A DNA stretch of 64,000 nucleotides. Origin: CAZKAP01 sp964552195 (GTDB lineage Bacteria; Bacteroidota; Bacteroidia; Flavobacteriales; Flavobacteriaceae). Below the pieces are notes generated by a model. It saw only the letters and a program-made list of their open reading frames with translations, searched no databases and had not been told where the DNA came from. Position 1 is the first letter of the stretch, and every line of letters begins with the position of its first letter. The position numbers and the translations under genes were made by a program. Shown here piece by piece: positions 9,338 through 17,767 of the stretch. The DNA is taken from the NCBI GenBank assembly GCA_964552195.1, contig CAZKFM010000009.1:56657-120656 (forward strand). Reading direction: 5' to 3'.

Positions 9338-9391
9338 TTTACTTTTACTTTCGTGGCACGCGGATTGATCCGACCTAACAAATGCTCAGTT

Positions 9392-10324
9392 ATGCGCCGT
9401 ACTTTATTTGCATTATTTTCCTTGGGGTGTTTACTGACCATCAAGGGTCAGGAAAAATCGTATTTCACCACCTCGGATTACGACCTGAACGGTCAGGTAC
9501 AGACCTGCGAGGTGCTAAACGATTATGGGCGTGAGGTATTTACGTTTGATCCGAAGGGTCGCCTGCTCCGTCTGGAAACCCTCTTTCCGGGCGACGACAG
9601 AAACATCACCACCTACCGATTTGAAGAGGGAGACCTTGCCGAAAAGAGGGTGGAATTTGTTTCGGATGGTGCCGTGGATAAGTCACAGTCGTTTATGTAC
9701 AACTATACCACCTATTTCGAGGATGATCGGATGAAGGTAGTGGAGGATGTAGCATCGTACGACACCCGGTTCCTGGAGAAACGCATCTTTCACTACGATT
9801 CTCTGGGTGTGCTGCGAAAAATTGTCAAGTCCCATAGCGACGCTCTGGACGAGATCCGCTTCGAAACCCGGCAGTCCGGGGATACTCTTATTAAGGAAGA
9901 ATGGCTCAATCAGGAGTTACAACAGGTGGACAAATCCTATACCGTTAAGGAGAATGGCGGACTGTACAAATACCAGTATTCCGAAAGTGTTTTTCAGGGG
10001 GAGCCCTACGAAGCCGAAAGAACTCGCTATAATGCCAGTGGCAAACGGGTAAAATACCAGAAGATGTATTATGATCAGGACAGTAGGCGCTTTGAAATTG
10101 ATGCCACACATACCTATACCTATGACGAGCGGGGGGCACTGGAAAAGGAGGTGATTCAACGCGGTGCGGCGGTTTACGAGAAGGAGTATGTCTTCGTGTT
10201 TGACAGTTACAAACCCTCCAATTGGATCCGGAAAATTCAGATGCCTGAAAACACATTCGTAAGCCGGAAAATTGCCTACTTCGCTTCCGGGAGCGATCCA
10301 AGCATGCCCGAAGATCATCGTTAG
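9392..10324 (+). CDS. Secreted protein of unknown function with YD-like repeats
   Basis: Protein of 310 aa with a signal peptide (MRRTLFALFSLGCLLTIKGQ), which fixes the start at ATG 9392 rather than the in-frame GTG at 9353. The mature part is rich in short beta-strand units such as VFTFDPKGRLLRLET, IFHYDSLGVLRKI and HTYTYDERGALEKE. These resemble the loose YD-type repeats of many secreted Bacteroidota proteins. No catalytic motif is recognised. Its stop lies 13 bases before the thioesterase ATG. The promoter-like TATCTTTG of that gene begins one base after this stop. Confidence 0.75.
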   Translation: MRRTLFALFSLGCLLTIKGQEKSYFTTSDYDLNGQVQTCEVLNDYGREVFTFDPKGRLLRLETLFPGDDRNITTYRFEEGDLAEKRVEFVSDGAVDKSQSFMYNYTTYFEDDRMKVVEDVASYDTRFLEKRIFHYDSLGVLRKIVKSHSDALDEIRFETRQSGDTLIKEEWLNQELQQVDKSYTVKENGGLYKYQYSESVFQGEPYEAERTRYNASGKRVKYQKMYYDQDSRRFEIDATHTYTYDERGALEKEVIQRGAAVYEKEYVFVFDSYKPSNWIRKIQMPENTFVSRKIAYFASGSDPSMPEDHR

Positions 10325-10332
10325 TATCTTTG
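10325..10332 (+). promoter_or_regulatory. -7 promoter element upstream of the thioesterase/menF genes
   Basis: Exact TAnnTTTG match (TATCTTTG). No TTTG-like element is seen at the expected -33 spacing. It ends 5 bases before the ATG at 10338, so the mRNA would be leaderless or nearly so. Confidence 0.45.
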
Positions 10333-10337
10333 GGGGC

Positions 10338-10757
10338 ATGAATAAAGAAGAAATACTGGAAGATATTGGCCGTATCGTTCCGGGCACCCTGATGGAGACC
10401 CTTCGCATTGAATACTGCGATTTGGGAGACGACTACCTGGTGGCCCGCATGCCCGTAGACCACCGGGTATACCAACCCGATGGTGTGCTTCATGGAGGCG
10501 CAACCGTTGCCCTTGCTGAGAGTGTTGGCAGTGCTGCCTGTTTTGTATTCCTGGATACCCGCAGGTATATGGTCAGGGGCATAGAGATCAGTGCAAACCA
10601 TGTGCGAAGTGTTCGAAGCGGCTACGTATATGCCCGTGCGAGTCTATGGCACAAAGGCCGTACGACTCAGATCTGGAACATCGAAATTACCGATGAAGAG
10701 GGCCGTCGCATCTCCCTTTGTAAACTCACAACCATTACCCTTGAAAAGGAGACTTAG
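10338..10757 (+). CDS. menI: Hotdog-fold thioesterase, probable DHNA-CoA thioesterase
   Basis: PaaI-type hotdog thioesterase of 139 aa. The family signature is seen in DGVLHGGATVALAESVGS (residues ~53-70), with the usual HGG turn and catalytic acid in the following helix. ATG 10338 was chosen over the in-frame GTG at 10272, which would overlap the upstream gene. It leads the menaquinone block, immediately before menF. I therefore infer that it hydrolyses 1,4-dihydroxy-2-naphthoyl-CoA to free DHNA, the substrate of MenA. Sequence alone supports only acyl-CoA thioesterase; the specific role rests on context. Confidence 0.8.
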   Translation: MNKEEILEDIGRIVPGTLMETLRIEYCDLGDDYLVARMPVDHRVYQPDGVLHGGATVALAESVGSAACFVFLDTRRYMVRGIEISANHVRSVRSGYVYARASLWHKGRTTQIWNIEITDEEGRRISLCKLTTITLEKET

Positions 10758-11808
10758 CCCGGAGGAGTTTCTCGAAAAACTAGAGATCCTGCTGGAGGGC
10801 GATCGTCCCTTCGCCGCCTACTCCAAGCCCGGGTCCTCTCAGGTGTGTTTACTCGAGGCCAGTGAAGAAATGCCCCTGGCAGAAAATGCCGTATTCCCCA
10901 ATGGCTATATGATTCAACCTTTTCTTCCGGAAAGCACGGCTACGGTGCTCCTCGGAGACTTCTTCGAAACCGAAGAATTGCCTAATGGCTCTGCAGAGCC
11001 CCTGGACCGGCAGGAATTCTCTCCGGACGGATCGGAAAAGGTGGAATACACGGGAAGGGTGGAGTCAGCCCTGGAAGCCATCAGGAAGGGTACTTTAGTA
11101 AAGGTTGTGATCTCCAGGCCCATTTTGGTTAGAGGCGCTCACAGTCCGTCTAAAGTTTTCAGACGGTTGTACCCTGCCTTTCCTCACACCTACAGATTCG
11201 CCTTTCGAACCCCGGCCTGGGGTTTGTGGATGGGCGCTTCTCCCGAATTGTTTTGCCGAAAACAGGGAAGCGCAGTGGAAACCTATTCGCTGGCAGGGAC
11301 CTTCGCTAAGTCGAGGGGAAACGAGCCGGCATGGACAACCAAGGAATACGAAGAGCAGGATAAGGTAACGGTCTATGTACGTGATCAGCTGAAAAGCCTG
11401 GGGCTCCCAGTTAAGATCGGAAGCAGGGAAACGGTATCCGCAGGTCCCCTATGGCATTTGTTAAGTCGCATTTCAACCGAGGTCAAATCCACAACTCAAA
11501 CCGCTGCTTTGATCAAGGCGTTGCACCCCACCTCTGCGGTGAGTGGAATGCCCCGGCAGGCGGCGCTGAATTTCCTGAAGTCGGCAGAAGGCTACGACCG
11601 CGAACTCTATGCCGGTTTTCATGGAGAATGTGGCCCGGAAAACGAGGGTGACATGGAGCTTTATGTCAATCTCAGATGCATGAAAATAGAGCCCGATCAG
11701 ACAACCCTGTACGCGGGAGCCGGCATTACTTCTGGAAGCCAGCCGGAAGCGGAGTTTTATGAAACGGAAGCGAAGATCAGGGTCATGGGAAGCCTGCTAT
11801 TGGGTTGA
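10693..11808 (+). CDS. menF: Isochorismate synthase MenF
   Basis: Chorismate-utilising enzyme making isochorismate, the entry step of menaquinone synthesis; cytosolic and Mg-dependent. The C-terminal chorismate-binding domain shows SPELFCRKQG, the YSLAGTFAKSRGNE segment, HLLSRISTEVK, the ALHPTSAVSGMPRQAAL motif, and ELYAGFHGECG. The start is uncertain: ATG 10693 gives 371 aa and a 65-base overlap with the thioesterase. A TTG at 10741 would begin at LKRRLSPEEF with only a 17-base overlap. Either fits the family, whose N terminus is variable. It is co-transcribed with the thioesterase. Confidence 0.9.
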   Translation: MKRAVASPFVNSQPLPLKRRLSPEEFLEKLEILLEGDRPFAAYSKPGSSQVCLLEASEEMPLAENAVFPNGYMIQPFLPESTATVLLGDFFETEELPNGSAEPLDRQEFSPDGSEKVEYTGRVESALEAIRKGTLVKVVISRPILVRGAHSPSKVFRRLYPAFPHTYRFAFRTPAWGLWMGASPELFCRKQGSAVETYSLAGTFAKSRGNEPAWTTKEYEEQDKVTVYVRDQLKSLGLPVKIGSRETVSAGPLWHLLSRISTEVKSTTQTAALIKALHPTSAVSGMPRQAALNFLKSAEGYDRELYAGFHGECGPENEGDMELYVNLRCMKIEPDQTTLYAGAGITSGSQPEAEFYETEAKIRVMGSLLLG

Positions 11809-11835
11809 TTACCCGGCGCGATCCCACTACCTTTG
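11804..11835 (+). promoter_or_regulatory. Promoter of menD
   Basis: GTTG at 11804-11807 and an exact TAnnTTTG (TACCTTTG, 11828-11835) are separated by 20 bases, close to the Bacteroidota consensus spacing. It overlaps the end of menF. Predicted initiation falls 0-2 bases before the menD ATG at 11842, so menD may be read from a nearly leaderless internal transcript as well as from the upstream one. Confidence 0.55.
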
Positions 11836-11841
11836 CAAATC

Positions 11842-13602
11842 ATGAATCACTCCAACATTCCACTCGCACAGATTGTTCTGGACCTGTGCAAGGAGTTCGG
11901 CTTACGACAGGTAGTAATTTCTCCCGGGTCCAGGAGTGCTCCACTGGCTATTTCCTTTACCTCAGATCCGTTTTTCAAGACCTACAGCATCGTAGATGAG
12001 CGGGTGGCCGGATTCTTCGCCATGGGGATGGCACGATACCTAAAACAGCCCGTAGCTCTGGTCTGCACCTCGGGCAGCGCACTTCTGAATTACTATCCGG
12101 CGGTGGTGGAGGCCTATTACAGTGAAATTCCCCTGGTGGTATTGTCCGCAGACCGGCCATTCTATAAGATTGACCGTGGCGACGGTCAGACGATCCGGCA
12201 GTCGGGGGTATTCTCGCCTCACATCGGATATGAGGCGTTGCTGCAACAAGATACAAATCATGCCCGGGAAGAAATCCGGAAATTCGCTCCTGATTATCTG
12301 GATCGATCCCAGGCCGAGGTGAATCAGGCCAATCTTGAGGAGGTAAGTCGTGCCCTGCAGATCGCGGTGGAATCCTCACTACCCGTTCATCTGAATACCC
12401 CTTTCGAAGAGCCTCTTTATGGGATTACGGTCCAGGAAGAACGACAGCTTTTCGACGCACCGCTAAGGCCTGAGCGGCAGGTTCCGGAGGGTTTGACAGT
12501 TCGTAAACAAGGTCTTGCGGACGACTGGGCCAGAGCGGAGAAAATCATGATACTAGTGGGCGTGCAGTCGCCTGACGATCGGCTTGTTGCCCTGGCCGAA
12601 TTCCTGGGTTCGGCCGATGAATTGCTGATTTTTACGGAGACCACCTCCAATATGCAGCATCCGGCTTTCTTCAACAGTATAGACAGCATTATTGCACCCA
12701 TTGAAAAGCTAGATGAGCCTGAGGAAGAATTCAGGAAACTCAGGCCCGACTTGCTTATAACCCTGGGAGGACTGGTCGTATCGAAGAAAATTAAGTCGTT
12801 TCTGAGAAATTTTCCGCCCGAATCCCACTGGCACGTGGGAACCGAACGGGCCAACGATACCTTCTTCTGTCTGAAGGGGCGTCTGGAAACGGACCCGTTG
12901 GACGTATTGAAAACCATGAGAACGATAGCATCTGATAAGGACAAAGCTACTGCCCGTTCGTATGTCGATTATTGGCAGCATCGCCGACGTCATGTCATCC
13001 GTCGCAGGGAAGAATACATCCGGTCCGCCCCTTATAGCGATTATTGGGTGTTTTCCAGGATATTCGACCGAATTCCCCCGGGGTATCAACTACACCTGGC
13101 CAATAGCGCCACCGTCCGCTATGCACAGCTATTTGATTTGAACGATCGCTACCGGGTATTTTGTAACCGGGGAACCAGCGGCATAGAGGGATCTACCTCA
13201 TCGGCCATCGGCAGTGCCATTCATGACCCCAGTCCGACCCTGCTGATTACCGGGGATCTGAGTTTTTTCTACGACAGCAATGCCCTTTGGAATTCGTATA
13301 CGCCTAAGGATTTCAGGATCTTGCTGATCAATAACAAGGGCGGAGGGATCTTTCGAATTCTTCCTCACCAGGTCGAAAAGGAGCAATACGAAGCCTATTT
13401 CGAAACTGTGCATAATCTGACGGCTTCACAACTTTGTACCATGTACGGATGGAATTATCAATGCGTTGAGCAACCAGCCGAATGGGAAGATGCGTTGAAA
13501 GATTTCTTTTCAGATCAGCAGAAGCCGGTGATATTGGAAGTTTTCACCCCTAGAGAATCCAATGATCGGATTTTGCTTGACTACTTCAAATACCTAATTT
13601 AG
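11842..13602 (+). CDS. menD: SEPHCHC synthase MenD
   Basis: Thiamine-diphosphate enzyme joining isochorismate and 2-oxoglutarate to give 2-succinyl-5-enolpyruvyl-6-hydroxy-3-cyclohexene-1-carboxylate. The 586-aa length is usual. The N-terminal PYR domain has VVISPGSRSAPLAI. The C-terminal ThDP-binding domain has the GD...N signature in GDLSFFYDSNALWN, followed by INNKGGGIF. ATG 11842 is favoured over the TTG three codons upstream because MNHSNIPLAQ matches the family start. It follows menF by 33 bases. Confidence 0.95.
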   Translation: MNHSNIPLAQIVLDLCKEFGLRQVVISPGSRSAPLAISFTSDPFFKTYSIVDERVAGFFAMGMARYLKQPVALVCTSGSALLNYYPAVVEAYYSEIPLVVLSADRPFYKIDRGDGQTIRQSGVFSPHIGYEALLQQDTNHAREEIRKFAPDYLDRSQAEVNQANLEEVSRALQIAVESSLPVHLNTPFEEPLYGITVQEERQLFDAPLRPERQVPEGLTVRKQGLADDWARAEKIMILVGVQSPDDRLVALAEFLGSADELLIFTETTSNMQHPAFFNSIDSIIAPIEKLDEPEEEFRKLRPDLLITLGGLVVSKKIKSFLRNFPPESHWHVGTERANDTFFCLKGRLETDPLDVLKTMRTIASDKDKATARSYVDYWQHRRRHVIRRREEYIRSAPYSDYWVFSRIFDRIPPGYQLHLANSATVRYAQLFDLNDRYRVFCNRGTSGIEGSTSSAIGSAIHDPSPTLLITGDLSFFYDSNALWNSYTPKDFRILLINNKGGGIFRILPHQVEKEQYEAYFETVHNLTASQLCTMYGWNYQCVEQPAEWEDALKDFFSDQQKPVILEVFTPRESNDRILLDYFKYLI

Positions 13603-13636
13603 CCTGACCTAATTCACTTACAAAACAACTGAAACC

Positions 13637-13978
13637 ATGAGTAAGAAAGACGAGTTGATCTCCAAATATGCTGCCGACATTAAGGATAAATTCGGGCAGA
13701 CACCAGACATGGACTTTCTGAACAAGGTTGCCTTAGGACTCGGCCCTGCCATTTACAATTCGGATGCCTCCCGGGTAAGTGGTTCCGATGAAAAGGAATT
13801 GAATACGGTAAAGGATAATTTTCTGGTTAAAAAACTCGGTTTGAAGGACAGTCCTGAACTCATGGATGCCATCGGGGCGGTCATAGAAAAGTATGGGAGG
13901 TCCGAAAAGAATAAGCACCGCGCCGTAGTGTACTACATGCTTGCACGTCATTTCGGCAAAGAGTCCATCTACGATTAA
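13637..13978 (+). CDS. DUF2853 family protein
   Basis: Small cytosolic protein of 113 aa, mainly helical, with the DUF2853 pattern (ISKYAADIKDKFG at the N terminus, RAVVYYMLARHFGKE near the C terminus). Function unknown. It sits between menD and cvfB, where flavobacterial genomes usually also carry menB; here only 30 bases separate it from cvfB. Its recurrent position in menaquinone clusters hints at a link to that pathway or simply to a stable operon. Confidence 0.85.
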   Translation: MSKKDELISKYAADIKDKFGQTPDMDFLNKVALGLGPAIYNSDASRVSGSDEKELNTVKDNFLVKKLGLKDSPELMDAIGAVIEKYGRSEKNKHRAVVYYMLARHFGKESIYD

Positions 13979-14008
13979 TCCTGAGGTTCACTACCCAGGT
14001 CAGGACAA

Positions 14009-14857
14009 ATGATAGAACTAGGGAGCTACAATACCCTCAAATGTCTGAGACACACCCCTCATGGTGCCTTCCTGGGGGACGGGGAGGGAACGGAAATACT
14101 GCTGCCTTCCAAATACGTGCCGCAGGACTTCCCTGTCGGATCGGACCTGGAAGTGTTCTGCTACCTGGATGGGAAGGAGCGACCGGTAGCCACTACTCTG
14201 AAACCCGGCATCATTCGCGATGGATTTGCCCACCTAGAAGTCATGGAAACTCATGATTTCGGATTATTTGTGGATTGGGGGCTCGAGAAACACTTGTTTG
14301 TGCCGTACCGGGAACAGATTGGAAATCCCATGCCGGGTAGCAAGTACCTGTTTTATTGCTATATGGATGAACAGAGCTTTCGACTGGCAGCGACCATGAG
14401 ATACCACAGGCATACAAAACCGGCCGAGGATGTCGAACTCCTGAATCGGGAAGTGGAAATCCTGCCGGGCCGCAAGTCTGAGTTGGGCTGGGAAGCGGTG
14501 GTTGATCAGCAATATCTGGGACTCATTTATTTCGATCGCATTTACCGGGATATACCCTCAGATCGACCCGTTCTGGGTTACGTTACGAAAATTCGGGAAG
14601 ACGGGAAGCTCGACCTGGATCTCAGGAAACAGGGCTACGGCCATGTAGAAGACGTTGTCCGTGATGTTTTCGAGGCTCTTTTGCGCCACGACGGATTTTT
14701 GGGCTTGCACGACAAGAGTGACCCCGCTCAGATTCAGGAGTTACTGGGGATCAGTAAAAAGTCCTTTAAGAAAGCGGTTGGATGGCTCTACAAGAACCGT
14801 TGCATCGAATTGGAACCGGACGGTATACGCTTACTCACCGACGAGTTGCCCGCCTAG
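14009..14857 (+). CDS. cvfB: S1-type RNA-binding protein CvfB
   Basis: CvfB/YitL family protein of 282 aa with tandem OB/S1-like RNA-binding domains and a C-terminal winged-helix domain (SKKSFKKAVGWLYKNRCIEL near residue 250). The second S1 unit is clear in VMETHDFGLFVDWGLEKHLF (about 79-98), a third in YVTKIREDGKLDLDLR. In Firmicutes the family affects expression of virulence factors. Its role in Bacteroidota is unknown; probably RNA binding or translation. It ends this segment of the block, 187 bases before a new promoter. Confidence 0.88.
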   Translation: MIELGSYNTLKCLRHTPHGAFLGDGEGTEILLPSKYVPQDFPVGSDLEVFCYLDGKERPVATTLKPGIIRDGFAHLEVMETHDFGLFVDWGLEKHLFVPYREQIGNPMPGSKYLFYCYMDEQSFRLAATMRYHRHTKPAEDVELLNREVEILPGRKSELGWEAVVDQQYLGLIYFDRIYRDIPSDRPVLGYVTKIREDGKLDLDLRKQGYGHVEDVVRDVFEALLRHDGFLGLHDKSDPAQIQELLGISKKSFKKAVGWLYKNRCIELEPDGIRLLTDELPA

Positions 14858-14920
14858 GATTGGGTTTGCTGAACTAAGCACTTAAGCATAAGTGATTTTA
14901 TGAGTTTTTGAAAAAACCAA

Positions 14921-14957
14921 ATAAATTCGATGTAATACCGAAATAATTCGAATTTAT
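14921..14957. repeat. Perfect 10-bp inverted repeat upstream of a promoter
   Basis: ATAAATTCGA (14921-14930) and TCGAATTTAT (14948-14957) are exact reverse complements 17 bases apart. They lie 22-58 bases upstream of the GTTG/TAATTTTG promoter at 14979-15009. No T-run follows, so it is not a terminator. It may be an operator for a dimeric regulator; that is inference. Confidence 0.45.
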
Positions 14958-14978
14958 CTGAGGTATGGCCATAGTTTT

Positions 14979-15009
14979 GTTGCACTTGTGAACAAAAGGA
15001 CTAATTTTG
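14979..15009 (+). promoter_or_regulatory. Promoter of the SPOR-like protein/menA segment
   Basis: GTTG (14979-14982), 19-base spacer, exact TAnnTTTG (TAATTTTG, 15002-15009). Predicted start near 15015, giving a leader of about 30 bases before the ATG at 15045. Confidence 0.6.
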
Positions 15010-15044
15010 AAAGTCCGCATGAATGAACATTAATTACTTGAGAC

Positions 15045-15641
15045 ATGCCTTTTATAGAAGAGACCGATTTACTGGATCTGCATAAGGACATAGAAAAGGC
15101 GCAGCTGATCAATGAGCGCCTACTCGACCAGATCAAGTACAAGAACAGGGACCTGAAAAAATTCAGAATCCAACAGTATGTGCTTATCGGATTATTGGCT
15201 ATACTCATTATTGGGGCTCTGGGTATTTGGGCCTTCTTCTCCGGGGCCAATGCATCGAGTAAAATGTACGACCGGAACCTGGTTGCCAGTAACGACAGCT
15301 TGCAAATAGCCCGGGCGCAGATCAACGTACTCAGGGAGGAGAACGAAAAACTCAATTTTGTCCGGGAGTTTTATCTGGCCCGGAAGTTCCTTGAGGATCG
15401 GACGGTGTACAGCGTACAGGTTAAGTCCTTGGTTGACCGGGATGCCGTACTCTCCTCGAAAAGCCTGAATAACACCCTGCTGGTTAAAAACAATGAGTAT
15501 TACGCGTATTCTATAGGGGTTTTTGAGACTCTAGAGGAGGCTCAGGAGCTTCGTAGAAAACTGGTTGAACTGAATTTTTCAGATTCTTTTGTAGCCTCTT
15601 ACAGGAACGGGAAGCGCATTAAAATAGAACAACCCGATTGA
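15045..15641 (+). CDS. Membrane protein with coiled coil and SPOR-like C-terminal domain
   Basis: Protein of 198 aa. A charged N-terminal helix (residues 1-45) precedes one membrane span (VLIGLLAILIIGALGIWAFF, ~47-66), so the bulk is periplasmic. Next is a coiled-coil stretch (~80-110). The C-terminal ~70 residues (YSVQVKSLVDRD ... YYAYSIGVFETLEEAQELRR ... VASYRNGKRI) have the two-repeat pattern of SPOR domains, which bind denuded peptidoglycan. No enzyme motif. The next gene, menA, begins in its stop codon, so the two are coupled although the functional link is unclear. Confidence 0.72.
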   Translation: MPFIEETDLLDLHKDIEKAQLINERLLDQIKYKNRDLKKFRIQQYVLIGLLAILIIGALGIWAFFSGANASSKMYDRNLVASNDSLQIARAQINVLREENEKLNFVREFYLARKFLEDRTVYSVQVKSLVDRDAVLSSKSLNNTLLVKNNEYYAYSIGVFETLEEAQELRRKLVELNFSDSFVASYRNGKRIKIEQPD

Positions 15642-16552
15642 CGAATACCCGACCGAGGGCCTGGATCATAGCAGGAAGGCCCAGAACCTTGCCTTTATCG
15701 ATTTCCGGAATTATCACTGGTGGAGCTTTGGCTTTACAGGAGGGATCCTTTAATGAGTTAGCTTTTGTCCTCTGCCTTGTTATCACCCTGTTGTTTCAGA
15801 TTATTTCCAACCTGGCCAATGACCTGGGCGATGGGCTAAGGGGTACCGACAACGATAAGAGAGTAGGTCCGGCACGGGCCCTTCAATCGGGCCTGCTTAC
15901 TGCCCGGGAACTCAACAGGGCCATACAGGGATTATCGCTGTTGAGTATGGTCCTTGTGGTGGTTCTATTGATTCACGCCTTTGGCCCTTCTAACTGGCCG
16001 CTGATTATTCTTTTCCTTGGCATGGGAGGTCTTTCAATTTGGGCGGGCAAGTATTATACCCTGGGTAAAAATCCCTATGGGTATTACGGAGGCGGCGATT
16101 TGGCCGTATTTGTGTTCTTTGGATTATTAGCAGTCCTGGGCACACAATTTGTCGTATCTATGAGGCTCGACTTATATTCCCTGTTACCCGCCTCGGCTAT
16201 AGGGCTCCTCAGTACTGCGGTCCTAAACCTGAACAATATGCGGGATGCGGAAAATGATGCCCTTCAAGGTAAGCGAACGCTGGTGGTGAAAATGGGAAGT
16301 GGTCCTGCCCGGTACTATCATTTGGCCCTCTTAGCGCTGAGTCTGTGCGCCTGGTTGGTTTATTTGTTGCTTACCAATCAATCTGGAGTAACGTATTGGC
16401 TATTATGGCCTTATGTCATTATTTTCGTACATTTAATACGGGTGTTCCGGGTAAATAATGTACGAAATCTGGATCCTGAACTCAAAAAGGTTGCCCTTAG
16501 TACTTTTTTCATTTCATTAACGTTGCTAATTTTAGAGTTAGCTTTTTATTAA
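15638..16552 (+). CDS. menA: 1,4-dihydroxy-2-naphthoate polyprenyltransferase MenA
   Basis: Integral membrane UbiA-family prenyltransferase of 304 aa. It attaches the polyprenyl chain to DHNA, forming demethylmenaquinone. The first aspartate-rich motif is in NLANDLGDGLRGTDND (~66-81); the second is NNMRDAENDALQGKRTL (~200-216). About eight or nine hydrophobic segments are visible. The TTG at 15638 overlaps the stop of the preceding gene (TTGA) and yields the expected N terminus (RPRAWIIAGRPRTLPLS); there is no earlier ATG in frame. Confidence 0.93.
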   Translation: MTNTRPRAWIIAGRPRTLPLSISGIITGGALALQEGSFNELAFVLCLVITLLFQIISNLANDLGDGLRGTDNDKRVGPARALQSGLLTARELNRAIQGLSLLSMVLVVVLLIHAFGPSNWPLIILFLGMGGLSIWAGKYYTLGKNPYGYYGGGDLAVFVFFGLLAVLGTQFVVSMRLDLYSLLPASAIGLLSTAVLNLNNMRDAENDALQGKRTLVVKMGSGPARYYHLALLALSLCAWLVYLLLTNQSGVTYWLLWPYVIIFVHLIRVFRVNNVRNLDPELKKVALSTFFISLTLLILELAFY

Positions 16553-16578
16553 TTTTATCCGGAGTTAAATAAATTCGA

Positions 16579-17340
16579 TTGGAATATCCCATCAAAATAC
16601 TCATCGTAGAGGATAATGTGATCATAGCCGACGATATGCAGAACATGTTGGAGGACATTGGTTATGAGATCGTCGATAATGTGATCGTATACGAGCAAGC
16701 CGTTGAGGTACTGAAGACCAAGCAGGTCGATCTGGTACTAATCGACATTATACTCGCATCGGATAAAAGCGGAATCGACCTGGGCCGGCACATACGCGAA
16801 AATTACCACATCCCCTTCATTTTCATTACCTCCAACGCGGATAAGGCCACAGTGGATGCCGCAAAGGCTGTGAAACCGGATGCCTATATCGTTAAGCCAT
16901 TCGAACAACAGGATCTCTACACTTCGATCGAAGTTTCGCTCAACAATTTTGGCAAACAGAAACCGGTAAACGATGCCAGTCAAAGCGGAGGACCGGCCAG
17001 TGGAGGAGGAGTGTCCACCGGGTCCATACTCAGGGATTCCATCTTTGTGAAAAAGCAGCACCTGTATTATCGTGTGCCTTTCAAGGATATACAGTTCATC
17101 AAAGCCGACAATGTGTATCTGGAACTCAATACCGTGGATAAAAAGTTCCTGGTTCGCTCTCCTTTGAAGGACTATCTCGAGAAATTACCTCCGGACAAGT
17201 TTTTCAGAGCCCACAAGTCGTACATCGTCAATGTGGATCACATCAATGCAGTCAATGCACGGGATATAGTAATCAACGGAACTCAGATTCCTATTTCAAA
17301 GGACTTCAAGGAATTTATACTTTCCAGTATGAACTCCTGA
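16579..17340 (+). CDS. LytTR-family response regulator
   Basis: Two-component regulator of 253 aa. The receiver domain (about 4-122) has acidic pocket E11-D12, phospho-acceptor D56 (VLIDIILA) and K106 (VKPF). A Gly/Ser-rich linker (~136-148) joins it to a LytTR DNA-binding domain (~157-250; FIKADNVYLELN, HKSYIVNVDHI). The start is TTG 16579, since the receiver begins at once (EYPIKILIVED) and no ATG is available. It lies 26 bases after menA. The next gene downstream, after a 427-base gap with two terminators, is a HisKA_2-type kinase with which it probably forms a pair. Confidence 0.9.
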   Translation: MEYPIKILIVEDNVIIADDMQNMLEDIGYEIVDNVIVYEQAVEVLKTKQVDLVLIDIILASDKSGIDLGRHIRENYHIPFIFITSNADKATVDAAKAVKPDAYIVKPFEQQDLYTSIEVSLNNFGKQKPVNDASQSGGPASGGGVSTGSILRDSIFVKKQHLYYRVPFKDIQFIKADNVYLELNTVDKKFLVRSPLKDYLEKLPPDKFFRAHKSYIVNVDHINAVNARDIVINGTQIPISKDFKEFILSSMNS

Positions 17341-17363
17341 GTCAGGAACTTCAGCAGATATAG

Positions 17364-17397
17364 AACTGCTTGCCTTATCGGCAGGCAGTTTTTTTTT
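17364..17397 (+). terminator. Intrinsic terminator after the response regulator
   Basis: AACTGCTTGCC pairs with GGCAGGCAGTT (one G-T wobble) around a 5-base loop and is followed by a long T-run. It begins 24 bases after the stop codon. Confidence 0.88.
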
Positions 17398-17561
17398 GCC
17401 CTTTGGGCTTTCCCATCAGAATTCGACACTTTCCCAACATCCGGCCTTCCATTCTCAACAATTCTTTTGCGCCGGCCTATGCCCTCGGTAATTTGGCTGT
17501 GTAAATGATTCAGATTTGTTAGCGTAATTTTTTCATTTTCATATAGTGTTCTCGTAGAAAG

Positions 17562-17596
17562 GGCCCTGACATAATTTTTGTTAGGGTCTTTTTTTT
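17562..17596 (+). terminator. Second intrinsic terminator in the regulator-kinase gap
   Basis: GGCCCTGAC (17562-17570) pairs with GTTAGGGTC (17580-17588) with two G-T wobbles, 9-base loop, then eight T (17589-17596). No gene ends nearby. Confidence 0.75.
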
Positions 17597-17740
17597 ATGA
17601 CTGGTTTTCAGGCATCATGGCCTGCCTGCTCGGATACCGCTCGTACCCACCCCATTGGCCTACACAGGTAATTAGTGTTCACCTGACCACAGTTGTTAAT
17701 TTCTTTACAACAATTGTTCAACTTTCTCTACCTCAATATT

Positions 17741-17748
17741 TATTTTTG
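17741..17748 (+). promoter_or_regulatory. -7 promoter element of the HisKA_2 kinase
   Basis: Exact TAnnTTTG (TATTTTTG). No TTTG at the ideal -33 distance. Predicted start near 17754, about 14 bases before the ATG. Confidence 0.45.
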
Positions 17749-17767
17749 ATAGGAACTGTCGTCTGGC

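Larger units (their letters stand above)
17341..17767. other. 427-base gap between response regulator and histidine kinase, possible small RNA
   Basis: Contains two good terminators (17364-17397 and 17562-17596) separated by 164 bases with no coding frame. A second terminator this far from any stop codon suggests either a small RNA ending at 17596 or backup termination of read-through. I found no exact promoter for such an RNA. A 68-codon frame at 17578-17784 starts inside the second terminator and is not credible. Confidence 0.4.
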
